From NCBI GenBank assembly GCA_030624355.1, contig JAUXKG010000059.1, forward strand, positions 1 to 9,683: DNA of 9,683 nt, in the 5' to 3' direction. Each line of letters opens with the position of its first letter. The stretch's first letter is position 1. Positions 1-6,574 of this stretch are shown piece by piece. This stretch comes from Acidobacteriota bacterium. GTDB taxonomy: Bacteria > Acidobacteriota > UBA6911 > RPQK01 > JADFOI01. Under the pieces are notes generated by a model. The model was not told the origin of the DNA, made no database searches, and saw only the letters and a program-made list of their open reading frames with translations. The position numbers were made by a program, and so were the translations under genes.

Positions 1-262
1 ACAAGTAGGCCGAGACGGAACCTCTCGCTGAATCGAAATTTTCTGCTTTTCTGAGCAGTGTCATAAACACATCTTGAGTCACTTCTTCTGCTGCGGATCT
101 TGAGCCGTTCATCAGCAAAGCAAATCGATAAACAGCGGCCTGACGGCGTCTGTACAAAGTAGTAAAAGCCTCTTCGTCTCCTTGAATGATGAGGGCCAAC
201 AAGTGCTCGTCTGTCAGGTCGGAGGTGTCTCCGGTCTTATGGTTCGTCTCAATCACACCCAT
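1..262 (-). CDS. ECF-family RNA polymerase sigma factor (N-terminal part, runs off left edge)
   Basis: Reverse-strand translation gives 87 residues from an ATG at 262-260; an in-frame TAA lies three codons upstream, so this is the earliest ATG. Residues 30-87 read as sigma-70 region 2 of an ECF (extracytoplasmic function) factor: an early acidic DEEAF motif, LYRRR at 36-40, VYRFALLM at 44-51, then AAEEVTQDVF at 57-66, which matches the core-binding helix, and FDSARGSVSAYL at 76-87, which matches the end of the -10-binding segment. Region 4 would lie beyond the left edge. Such proteins direct RNA polymerase to a small regulon in response to envelope or other stress, usually under an anti-sigma factor encoded next to them; any anti-sigma gene would be outside this window. 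It is divergent from the exported hydrolase gene. The family call is firm; subgroup and signal are unknown. Confidence 0.83.
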   Translation of the reverse strand, partial: MGVIETNHKTGDTSDLTDEHLLALIIQGDEEAFTTLYRRRQAAVYRFALLMNGSRSAAEEVTQDVFMTLLRKAENFDSARGSVSAYL

Positions 263-719
263 CTCTAAGTGTTAATTCCGTAAAACAGGCGAGAAAGTTC
301 CCGAAATATTGTGGTCAAGCCTAAACTTGGTCCTCAAATACCTGTCGATCTGGGATGGCAGTCTTCGTGAGGAGTGCAGCGACGCCAGGGCTTTAGCCCC
401 CGTTTTAGAGAAGTAAGGCTATCCGGACCTACAAGTCTGTGCTGTCGTTTTCCTCAAGAAACTCGTCCCTGAACCCAAGCTAGGCAGACAAAAGAATCAT
501 CGGTACGGGAAGATCTCCAAAGGAATTGATCAGACTAAAGAACTCAAGCGCCTGGTGCTGACGAACTGAGAGGGGCAGTCAGGGAGTGTTGGGGAGAATG
601 GACCCAACTATCTGTCGGGTTTCCATATAACTCCGCTTAGTATTGCCTTCAACTCCCCGTAGGCTTATCCTTTAGGAAAAATCATCTCACACATTAGGGT
701 AGCCACACGGAGGTCTCCA
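263..719. other. Divergent intergenic region between sigma factor and hydrolase
   Basis: No convincing gene lies in these 457 bp. Toward the sigma gene (minus strand), a GGGAAC at 302-297 resembles an ECF -35 element, followed by GTTTTACGGAATT ahead of the start codon; this could be an autoregulated ECF promoter, but the -10 is unconvincing. Toward the hydrolase, the right end holds the promoter-like block described separately and a strong GGAGGT at 709-714. A frame open on the plus strand from about 427 to 568 ends in a lysine-rich stretch (KELKRLVLTN then stop). It has no usable start codon with a ribosome site and I do not recognise it; it may be a decayed gene end or chance. Confidence 0.5.
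642..683 (+). promoter_or_regulatory. Promoter-like block, copy 1 (upstream of exported hydrolase)
   Basis: TTGCCT at 643-648 and TATCCT at 666-671 are separated by 17 bp, the ideal spacing for a housekeeping sigma-70 promoter, and the -10 ends 48 bp before the hydrolase ATG. The whole 42-bp block matches 3794-3835, ahead of the GGT-like gene, at 33 of 42 positions without gaps. Matches include most of the spacer (AACTCCC, GTA) and the CTTTAG after the -10. Conservation of the spacer goes beyond what polymerase contact needs and suggests a common operator or a common origin. No transcription data are available. Confidence 0.55.
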
Positions 720-2060
720 ATGCATAAGAGTTTTGTAAGAATTAGTCATCTGAGTTTTCTGGGGCTGCTTTCCACATTCTTTCTTTCCACTGAGCCATTG
801 GCTGCTCCAGCCGATGTGGAGATTAGGCATGAATCAATTCAGCTGAAGCGTATTGGGCCGGAACGCCGCTTTGGTGGATCGCCCGCCGGTGTCTTGTATA
901 CGCGAACCGACCAAACACCCAAAACCGCTGTCATTATCATTCATCCCGAAAGCGATGGCCGGAACAACTGGCACTGCGTTCCCCTCGCCAAGGAGGGATT
1001 TGCGGCCTTTGGCTTCGCCACCCGCTACGTCAAGGAAGACCATCACCTAATCATGGAGGAGTTGATGCTGGACCTGGCCGAAGCGATTCGCTTTCTCAAA
1101 GAGGAGCGCGGGTTCAGTCACGTCATTCTGCATGGCCACAGCGGTGGAGGTGGGACCGTCGCCTACTACCAGAACCAGGCCGAAAAGCAGCCTCCCAACC
1201 GAGTGAAACATACCCCGGCCGGAGATCCGCCCGATTTGAACGAATATGATCTTCCTCCGGCCGACGGGTTGATTATCTCGTCGGCTCACCTGGGTCGCGG
1301 TTACGCGGTGGCCCGCAAGCTGGACCCTTCGGTGGTGAACGAGAACGATCCGCTCTCGGTGGATCCCAGCCTGGACCACTTTGATCCGGCCAATGGGTAC
1401 CGAATTCCTCCAGAGAGCAGTCATTACTCAGAGGAGTTCTTGAAGCGGTTCAAGGCGGCCCAGCAGGCTCGCATGGAACGCTTAGTGGCCAAAGCCTACG
1501 AGATGGTGAACGAAAGGAAGATGTACCAGGAACTCCTGAAGGCGCCCGATTTCAAAGATCGACCAGCGGCCGAGCAGTTGAGGATTCAGCGGGGAGCTGT
1601 CCTGCAGCGCTATATGACGATTTATCGAAACTTTGCCAATCTTTTCTATGTGGATGCGACGATCGATCCCAACGACCGGGCTCTGGGGGCCGGTGGAGCG
1701 CAAATCACGGGTTACAGACCCGATCTCTACAATTATTATGCCCACTTCCATCCCAGGAATACCACGCCGGAAGCATTCCTGAGTGGCAACTCTCTGGCAT
1801 CGAATGTTTTTACACCGAAGCTTCTCCCCGAGGTCACAGTACCACTGCTGGTCATTTTGGGGAGTGCCGACCCCAGTGCTCGCATGGCTGAGTCGAGAGC
1901 TCACTATGAATCGGCCGGAAGCCAGGACAAGGAATTCGTTATCATTGAAGGAGCGGATCACGGCTATCGTCCGGCCGGTCCCAAAGCAGGAAAAGGGGAT
2001 CAGAGGGAGCGAAAGGTTCAGGCACTGGCTGATTGGCTCAGCAAGCGCTTTCCTCATTAA
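720..2060 (+). CDS. Exported alpha/beta-hydrolase with large cap region
   Basis: A protein of 446 residues starting at an ATG with GGAGGT 5 nt upstream. Residues 1-29 form a signal peptide (hydrophobic LSFLGLLSTFFLS, likely cleavage after PLAA), so it acts in the periplasm or outside the cell. The alpha/beta-hydrolase fold shows as: VIIIHPESDG at 71-80 (strand plus HP turn near the oxyanion hole), the nucleophile elbow GHSGGGG at 139-145 with Ser141, the late acid GSADPS at 381-386 with Asp384, and GADHGY at 411-416 with His414. These complete a Ser-Asp-His triad. Between Ser141 and Asp384 lie about 240 residues, much more than in a minimal hydrolase. They include a charged helical stretch at about 235-310 that probably forms a cap over the active site. 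The substrate (ester, amide or peptide-like) cannot be read from sequence. The propeller gene follows 118 bp downstream on the same strand with no clear terminator between, so the two are probably co-transcribed. Fold and triad are confident; specificity is unknown. Confidence 0.85.
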   Translation: MHKSFVRISHLSFLGLLSTFFLSTEPLAAPADVEIRHESIQLKRIGPERRFGGSPAGVLYTRTDQTPKTAVIIIHPESDGRNNWHCVPLAKEGFAAFGFATRYVKEDHHLIMEELMLDLAEAIRFLKEERGFSHVILHGHSGGGGTVAYYQNQAEKQPPNRVKHTPAGDPPDLNEYDLPPADGLIISSAHLGRGYAVARKLDPSVVNENDPLSVDPSLDHFDPANGYRIPPESSHYSEEFLKRFKAAQQARMERLVAKAYEMVNERKMYQELLKAPDFKDRPAAEQLRIQRGAVLQRYMTIYRNFANLFYVDATIDPNDRALGAGGAQITGYRPDLYNYYAHFHPRNTTPEAFLSGNSLASNVFTPKLLPEVTVPLLVILGSADPSARMAESRAHYESAGSQDKEFVIIEGADHGYRPAGPKAGKGDQRERKVQALADWLSKRFPH

Positions 2061-2178
2061 ACCGGAGGGCACTGCCTCATCGTCTCAGGCGGGTACAACC
2101 GCTGCCATCCTCCACGGGCTTCGATCGCAGATCGTCGCACCTTATCGTTCCAGATGGGGTAGGAAGACGGATCAGTTC

Positions 2179-3639
2179 ATGAGACAGACACTTACCAAGA
2201 AGAAGCCTGCCGAAACCGGCAACAGGCGTGCGAGACAGTTCTTGTCCGGGTTCATTGTCTGCCTTCTGCTGGTGGGCGTAATGGTGCAGGTGCAGGCCCA
2301 GCAGCCACTGGAAGAACCAGGGCAGGCCCAGAGTAAAAACATGCGTTTGGTCGGATTTAACGATCTCCAAGGGCGCTCCGCCTACCATCCCGTTATCCAT
2401 CGACAGGGCCAACGCTGGATCGTCTATGTAGGCACTCGAGTGGGAACCCCCTTCAATCCCCTCACCAAAGTCCGAGAGGGAAATGGAACTTTGATCATAG
2501 ACGTGACAGACCCCCGCAACCCCACAACCCTCTTCCACATTCCCGGCGATAGACAACAACCAGCGGACACGAGCAAAGCACAAATGGTCCGGACTTGCGA
2601 CATTGGAGGGCAAACCTTCCTTCTGCGAAGCTCCGGCAGTTCGAGTCACGAGATTTGGAACGTGACCGATCCCAGCCGTCCACAATTCGTGAGTACGGTG
2701 GTGGATGGACTCACCGACACCCACAAGAATTGGTGGGAATGTGACACCGGTATCGCCTACATCGTGGGTGGGGATCCGGCCTGGCGAACCAATCGGATGA
2801 CCAAGGTCTTCGATTTGAGCGACCCGGCTCATCCCGTCTTCATTCGTGACTTTGGGCTGGTTGGTCAGGAGCCCGGCTCGACGGTGGAGCCGGTCCCTCC
2901 ACCGCTGCATGGCCCCATCGCCGTAGCCAATCGCATCTACTTCGCCTACGGGACCAATCTTGACGGCGTCCTGCAGATCGTGGACCGGGAAAGGCTTCTG
3001 AAAGGAGATCCGGCACCCACGCCCGAAAATCTCCTCTTTCCACAGGTCGGCCGGTTGGATATGGCGTCCTCCTGGGGAGGACATACCAGTTTCCCCGTCC
3101 TGGGAGTCGAGATTCCAGACTTCACGGACAACCTCTTTGGTCGAGTTCGCGACTTTGTGGTGCTGGTATCCGAAGCCATCGGCTATGAATGCCGGGAATT
3201 CCGGCATGCCGTGTTTTTGGTGGACATCACCGAGGAGAGTAAACCCTTTTCGGTTGCCAATTTCCAGGTCCCGGAGTCCAGTGGAAATTTCTGCCAGCGG
3301 GGTGGGCGCTTCGGACCCCACGCCAGCAACGAGTCTTTCACCTCAATCTACTACAAGCGAATCGTCTTTATTTCCTACCGCAACGCCGGGGTTCGGGCAG
3401 TGGATATTCGCGACCCTTTCCCCCCTGAAGAGATGGGCTTCTTCATCCCCGCTGTCACAGAGAAGACCACCCCGAGCTGTATAACGATCGACGGTCAAGA
3501 GCGATGCAAAACGACCACCGAGACCGACAACGTCGAGGTGGACGACCGAGGTTTCATCTACATCGTCGACCGTGCCAGCACGGGACTGCACATTCTTGAA
3601 CTCACGGGAAGTGCACGAAACATTGCTCAGAGAGATTGA
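2179..3639 (+). CDS. Exported LVIVD-repeat beta-propeller protein
   Basis: The frame is open from 1783, but the upstream part overlaps the hydrolase. The ATG at 2179, with AGGAAG at 2161-2166, gives 486 residues and puts a signal peptide at the N-terminus: basic KKK and RRAR, then a hydrophobic run at about 21-36, with likely cleavage after VQA at 40. The mature part reads as seven blades, each with a strand ending in an LVIVD-like signature: LIIDVTDPRNP (105-115), IWNVTDPSRP (159-168), VFDLSDPAHP (210-219), LQIVDRE (265-271), VFLVDIT (345-351), VRAVDIRDP (405-413) and LHILEL (470-475). The family (LVIVD repeats, Pfam) consists of surface or periplasmic propellers of poorly known function. 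Five blades start with a histidine: H70, H182, H244, H302 and H381. The mature part has six cysteines (140, 188, 338, 372, 434, 443), which could form disulfides in the periplasm. The function may be binding, or an enzyme with an axial metal; I cannot decide. Confidence 0.8.
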   Translation: MRQTLTKKKPAETGNRRARQFLSGFIVCLLLVGVMVQVQAQQPLEEPGQAQSKNMRLVGFNDLQGRSAYHPVIHRQGQRWIVYVGTRVGTPFNPLTKVREGNGTLIIDVTDPRNPTTLFHIPGDRQQPADTSKAQMVRTCDIGGQTFLLRSSGSSSHEIWNVTDPSRPQFVSTVVDGLTDTHKNWWECDTGIAYIVGGDPAWRTNRMTKVFDLSDPAHPVFIRDFGLVGQEPGSTVEPVPPPLHGPIAVANRIYFAYGTNLDGVLQIVDRERLLKGDPAPTPENLLFPQVGRLDMASSWGGHTSFPVLGVEIPDFTDNLFGRVRDFVVLVSEAIGYECREFRHAVFLVDITEESKPFSVANFQVPESSGNFCQRGGRFGPHASNESFTSIYYKRIVFISYRNAGVRAVDIRDPFPPEEMGFFIPAVTEKTTPSCITIDGQERCKTTTETDNVEVDDRGFIYIVDRASTGLHILELTGSARNIAQRD

Positions 3640-3657
3640 CTTCCTTGGCCTGGAAGT
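3639..3657 (+). terminator. Possible weak hairpin after the propeller stop codon
   Basis: ACTTCC (3639-3644) and GGAAGT (3652-3657) are perfect 6-bp arms around a 7-nt loop, beginning at the last base of the stop codon. There is no run of T after it, so it is not a standard intrinsic terminator. It may mark the 3' end of the transcript or be chance. The following gene has its own promoter-like block, which is consistent with a transcript ending here. Confidence 0.22.
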
Positions 3658-3793
3658 GTTCAGGGAATTGTGAAAATAGCTGCAGTGCTTTAGCTTAGGT
3701 ACTGAGTATCAACTGATCTATGTAAGTCAAAACGAACCCGGAGCGCTGTCAGATTCCGCTATACGACCGGCTAAGACCCTGGTCCGTATTCAG

Positions 3794-3835
3794 ATTGCCT
3801 TTAACTCCCTGTAACCCTATTCTTTAGCAACGATC
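3794..3835 (+). promoter_or_regulatory. Promoter-like block, copy 2 (upstream of GGT-like gene)
   Basis: TTGCCT at 3795-3800 and TATTCT at 3818-3823 with a 17-bp spacer; the -10 ends 51 bp before the ATG at 3875. It is the partner of the block at 642-683, and the placement relative to the start codon is nearly the same (81 versus 78 bp from block start to ATG). The nine differences fall outside the -35 hexamer and include one in the -10. The match suggests that this gene is transcribed separately from the propeller gene but under the same control as the hydrolase. Confidence 0.55.
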
Positions 3836-3874
3836 TGGGAGGGTCCGGTGGTCGACCTCGAAAGGAGTGGTCCA

Positions 3875-5692
3875 ATGCGGCGTCTTTTTACTCTATCTCT
3901 CATCTTCGTTTTCGCGGGCTCTGCCCTCGCTGCCGAGCGGCCGGCAGTCTCCGGACGAAACGGCGGCGTCTCGGCGGGTCATCCGCTGACCACCTCGGCC
4001 GCGTTGGAGATCCTCCAACGCGGCGGTAACGCCTTCGACGCCGGTGTGGCCGCACTTTTTGTGGGTGGCGTGATCGAGCAAGATCTTTACGGCCTGGGCG
4101 GCGAGAGTTTGGTGCTGGTCTATCCAAAAAAGGAAGGCAAGGTCACCTCGATCGCCGGCCAGGGCTGGGCTCCCAAAGGTGCGACCATCGACTGGTACAC
4201 CGAGCGAGATAAGACTTTGGAAGGGAAGGGACTGGATCCCGCTGTCGTTCCCGGAGCGATTCATGCTGCGCTGACCGTGCTCGAGAAGTGGGGCACGATG
4301 AGCTTCGAGGACGTGTCGGTCCGCGCCATCGAGTACGCACGGGACGGTTTTCCACTTCGTGAGCTCACCACTAGCGCGATCGAGAGGGAGCTCGACTTCA
4401 TCCACGAGTGGCCCGACAACGAGCGTTACTGGCTCAAGCCAGATGGATCACTTTACAAAGCGGGCGAGACGATTGCCTTTCCCGGTTTGGCACGCACGCT
4501 GTCCCGTATGGTCGAAGCGGAACGAGCGGCGAAATCGAATGGACGCGAGGCAGGCATCGTGGCGGCGCGCGATCGGTTTTACAAAGGCGACCTCGCCGAG
4601 GAGATGGTCTCCTTCCTCCAAGAGCACGGCGCGCCCTTCGTGCTCGAAGATTTCTCGGAGTTCTTCGCGCGCATCGAAGAGCCGACTTCGACCACTTACC
4701 GGGGCTACACGATCTACAAACAATCCTTCAACAGTCAAGGGCCGGCCTTGCTGCTGATGCTCAACATCCTGGAGACCTTCGATCTCGCCGCCATGGGTCA
4801 CTACAGCGCCGACTACCTTCACGTCCTGGTCGAGACGATGAAGCTCGCCTATGCGGATAGAGATACTTACTTTGCGGATCCTGACTTCGTCAAGATTCCG
4901 GGCACTGGACTTCTCTCCAAGGAATACGCACGCAAACGCGCGGGCCAGATCGATATGTCCCGGGCCTCGGAAGTCCTGCGCGCCGGCGATCCGCTCCCTT
5001 TCGATCCAGACGTCAATGAGTGGCCATTCTGGGTGGCCGGCCGCGAAAGCGACGTGTCAGCACTCGATGCATCGGCCGTGGAAGTAGCGAGCCTGAAAGA
5101 CACCACGCACATCGCTATCATCGATCGCGAGGGCAACATTTTCGACTCCACCCCGAGTGGTGGTTGGACCGTTGGAGCGGTGATACTCGGGAATACCGGC
5201 ATCGGCATGAGCGTTCGGGGGGAGCAGTTCTGGCTCGACCCGGACCGTGTTTCACAGCTCCGACCCCGGTCGCGACCACGCTACACGCTCACCCCGAGCA
5301 TCGTTTTCAAGGACGGTGAGCCGTTTCTCGCTATCGGCACCCCCGGCGGCGACATTCAGGAGCAGACGATCGTTCAGACTCTGCTGAGTATTGTTGAGTT
5401 CTGGGACGCCTGGTACCCCAACCTCCACGAGGCCATCGAATGGCCCCGCGTGCAGACGCTCCACTTGCACGGCTCGTTCTGGCCGCACCCCCTGGGTCTG
5501 AACCGGTTGAACGTCGAAGAGGACGTGGGCAGTGTGGTGATTAGGACGCTGCGAGCTCGCGGCCACGAAGTGCGGGTCGTGCCACCGCGCTCCATTTCCG
5601 GGTGCGCCACGGCGGTGATGATCGATCCCGCGACGGGAACGCGCATTGCGGGTGCCGACCCCAGGCGTGATTGCTACGCGGCGGCCTACTGA
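3875..5692 (+). CDS. Exported gamma-glutamyltransferase-family Ntn-hydrolase, non-standard substrate pocket
   Basis: The ATG at 3875 has AAAGGAG 7 nt upstream and starts a signal peptide (MRRLF, hydrophobic core, SALA then AE), giving 605 residues. A GTG at 3848 is in frame but lacks these signs. Family features in order: GGNAFDAGVA (50-59), GLGGES (73-78), VVPGAIHAAL (124-133), LAYADRD (324-330), the self-cleavage site and nucleophile DTTHIAIID (409-417) with Thr410, and GTPGG (488-492), which corresponds to the oxyanion glycines. The proenzyme should cut itself before Thr410 into a large subunit and a small subunit of about 196 residues in the periplasm. By my alignment, the glutamate-binding residues of E. 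coli GGT are changed: Arg114 to Gln96, Asp433 to Glu450 or Gln451, Ser462 to Tyr470, Ser463 to Thr471. It is therefore probably an amidase or acylase of this fold, not a glutathione enzyme. Its third codon positions are GC-richer than the hydrolase's. Confidence 0.88.
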   Translation: MRRLFTLSLIFVFAGSALAAERPAVSGRNGGVSAGHPLTTSAALEILQRGGNAFDAGVAALFVGGVIEQDLYGLGGESLVLVYPKKEGKVTSIAGQGWAPKGATIDWYTERDKTLEGKGLDPAVVPGAIHAALTVLEKWGTMSFEDVSVRAIEYARDGFPLRELTTSAIERELDFIHEWPDNERYWLKPDGSLYKAGETIAFPGLARTLSRMVEAERAAKSNGREAGIVAARDRFYKGDLAEEMVSFLQEHGAPFVLEDFSEFFARIEEPTSTTYRGYTIYKQSFNSQGPALLLMLNILETFDLAAMGHYSADYLHVLVETMKLAYADRDTYFADPDFVKIPGTGLLSKEYARKRAGQIDMSRASEVLRAGDPLPFDPDVNEWPFWVAGRESDVSALDASAVEVASLKDTTHIAIIDREGNIFDSTPSGGWTVGAVILGNTGIGMSVRGEQFWLDPDRVSQLRPRSRPRYTLTPSIVFKDGEPFLAIGTPGGDIQEQTIVQTLLSIVEFWDAWYPNLHEAIEWPRVQTLHLHGSFWPHPLGLNRLNVEEDVGSVVIRTLRARGHEVRVVPPRSISGCATAVMIDPATGTRIAGADPRRDCYAAAY

Positions 5693-6191
5693 CTGCCGAG
5701 TAACGGAAGCCGGTCCCCCAACACTGCTACCTGGCTGACTAGTGCCAAGCAAGACGACAACGGTCGCCAATGCACCGGACGTCGTGTGCTGAGCGGAGCT
5801 TACCTGCAGAGACCTCGGACGAGATGAATATTAACCCTGACTGATCTGCAGAGCTCGCCCGCAACCAACCTCTACTCGTGATTCCTCCAACAGTTGACTG
5901 CTCTGCTTCCGGTGCATCAAGTACCCTTTTTCGTCCAGATGTTTCCAACATGTTTCCATTCGCCTGTCAATTTGGGATGTTTTGTTACATCACTCTCTAA
6001 GTCCGTTTATTGTCTGGGTCACCTTCTTGCCTTTGTCTAGGGTACTCGAACAGGGGGTTTGTCCCCCTTCCCGTATCCGAAGGTCCAGAAGTAAAAACCA
6101 CCTTGCCAGGAGTCCCGTTCCACCTGCGTCCGGGCTAGAAACCTGTCCGAAAACTCCCTAAAGGACTGGATTCACGGTCAGCCAATTGACA
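5693..6191. other. Gene-free stretch between GGT-like gene and monooxygenase remnant
   Basis: No open frame here looks like a protein, and no RNA gene was recognised. It holds a short tandem repeat (5939-5958), a small inverted repeat GATGT/ACATC (5976-5980 and 5987-5991), and a GC-rich hairpin at 6052-6068 (GGGGG, 5-nt loop, CCCCC, plus one A-T pair) without a T-run. The missing N-terminal two thirds of the downstream monooxygenase is not detectable in any frame here, so this stretch probably contains the edge of an old deletion or replacement. Confidence 0.5.
5939..5958. repeat. Tandem 9-bp direct repeat
   Basis: ATGTTTCCA occurs at 5939-5947 and again at 5950-5958, separated by AC, giving an 11-bp period (about one helical turn). 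A GATGT/ACATC inverted repeat follows 18 bp later. It could be a regulator site, but no intact gene is placed to use it: the next plus-strand frame is a remnant. Confidence 0.4.
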
Positions 6192-6572
6192 ATGTCTGAT
6201 AGAGGTATCATGGCTGCCAGCGGAGATCCACTACAGTACCAGGCCACCCTCCACAGCATCAGGGGATATATGAAAGAGTACGGGAGAGATCCGGACGGTC
6301 TCCTTCCAGGCCTCTACTACAACATCAACGTCAATGAAGACAGAGAGTCTGCCTTCGACGAATCGATGCGCTTTCTCGACACCTATTACATGACTCACTA
6401 CAAACCGGAACTGGTGGAAAGCTGGCTTGCCTGGGGATCGCCCGAGCAGTGTGCAGCCAAGTTGCGCCAGTATGTCGACGTGGGCGTCCGGATGATTACC
6501 CTGCGCCTGACGGGTTGGGACCAGATAGGCCAGCTCCAGCGCTGTATCGAAGAGGTGCTTCCAAAAATCTGA
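6192..6572 (+). pseudogene. Luciferase-like (LLM class) flavin-dependent monooxygenase, C-terminal remnant
   Basis: The readable frame codes for about 126 residues (ATG at 6192; a TTG at 6186 is also in frame). The sequence matches only the C-terminal part of luciferase-like monooxygenases, which use reduced FMN or F420. Visible parts: a helix with SIRGYMKEYGRDPDGL, then GLYYNINVNEDRESA, a helical stretch up to DTYYMTHY, and the typical closing block WGSPEQCAAKLRQYVDVGV with MITLRLT, ending in EVLPKI. Family members are usually about 280-350 residues. The N-terminal two thirds, with most of the flavin-binding barrel, is missing: an in-frame TAA at 6159-6161 lies just upstream and nothing family-like precedes it. 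There is no good ribosome site (the nearest AAAGGA is about 26 nt away). The C-terminal part has no internal stop or frameshift, so the loss may be recent. It ends 2 bp from the stop of the convergent amidohydrolase. Confidence 0.72.
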
Positions 6573-6574
6573 TC

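Noticed and set aside
1783..2178. Upstream extension of the propeller gene's open frame
   Set aside because: It lies mostly inside the hydrolase in another frame, has no family similarity, and would hide the signal peptide that begins at 2179.
2224..2255. Twin-arginine (Tat) motif in the propeller signal peptide
   Set aside because: RRAR followed by QFLSG does not fit the RRxFL spacing; an ordinary Sec signal is more likely.
2077..3321. Long open frame (414 codons) antisense to the propeller gene
   Set aside because: It mirrors the plus-strand gene, whose repeats and signal peptide are clear. The antisense product has no recognisable motif.
3848..3874. GTG start for the GGT-like gene
   Set aside because: The ATG at 3875 has AAAGGAG at good spacing and begins a clean signal peptide; the earlier start would add nine residues in front of it.
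6052..6068. GGGGG/CCCCC hairpin as an intrinsic terminator
   Set aside because: No T-run follows on either strand, and it is about 360 bp from the nearest upstream stop codon.
6152..6159. AACTCCCT as a third copy of the promoter block
   Set aside because: Only 8 bases match, and no TTGCCT or TATNCT lies at the expected distance.
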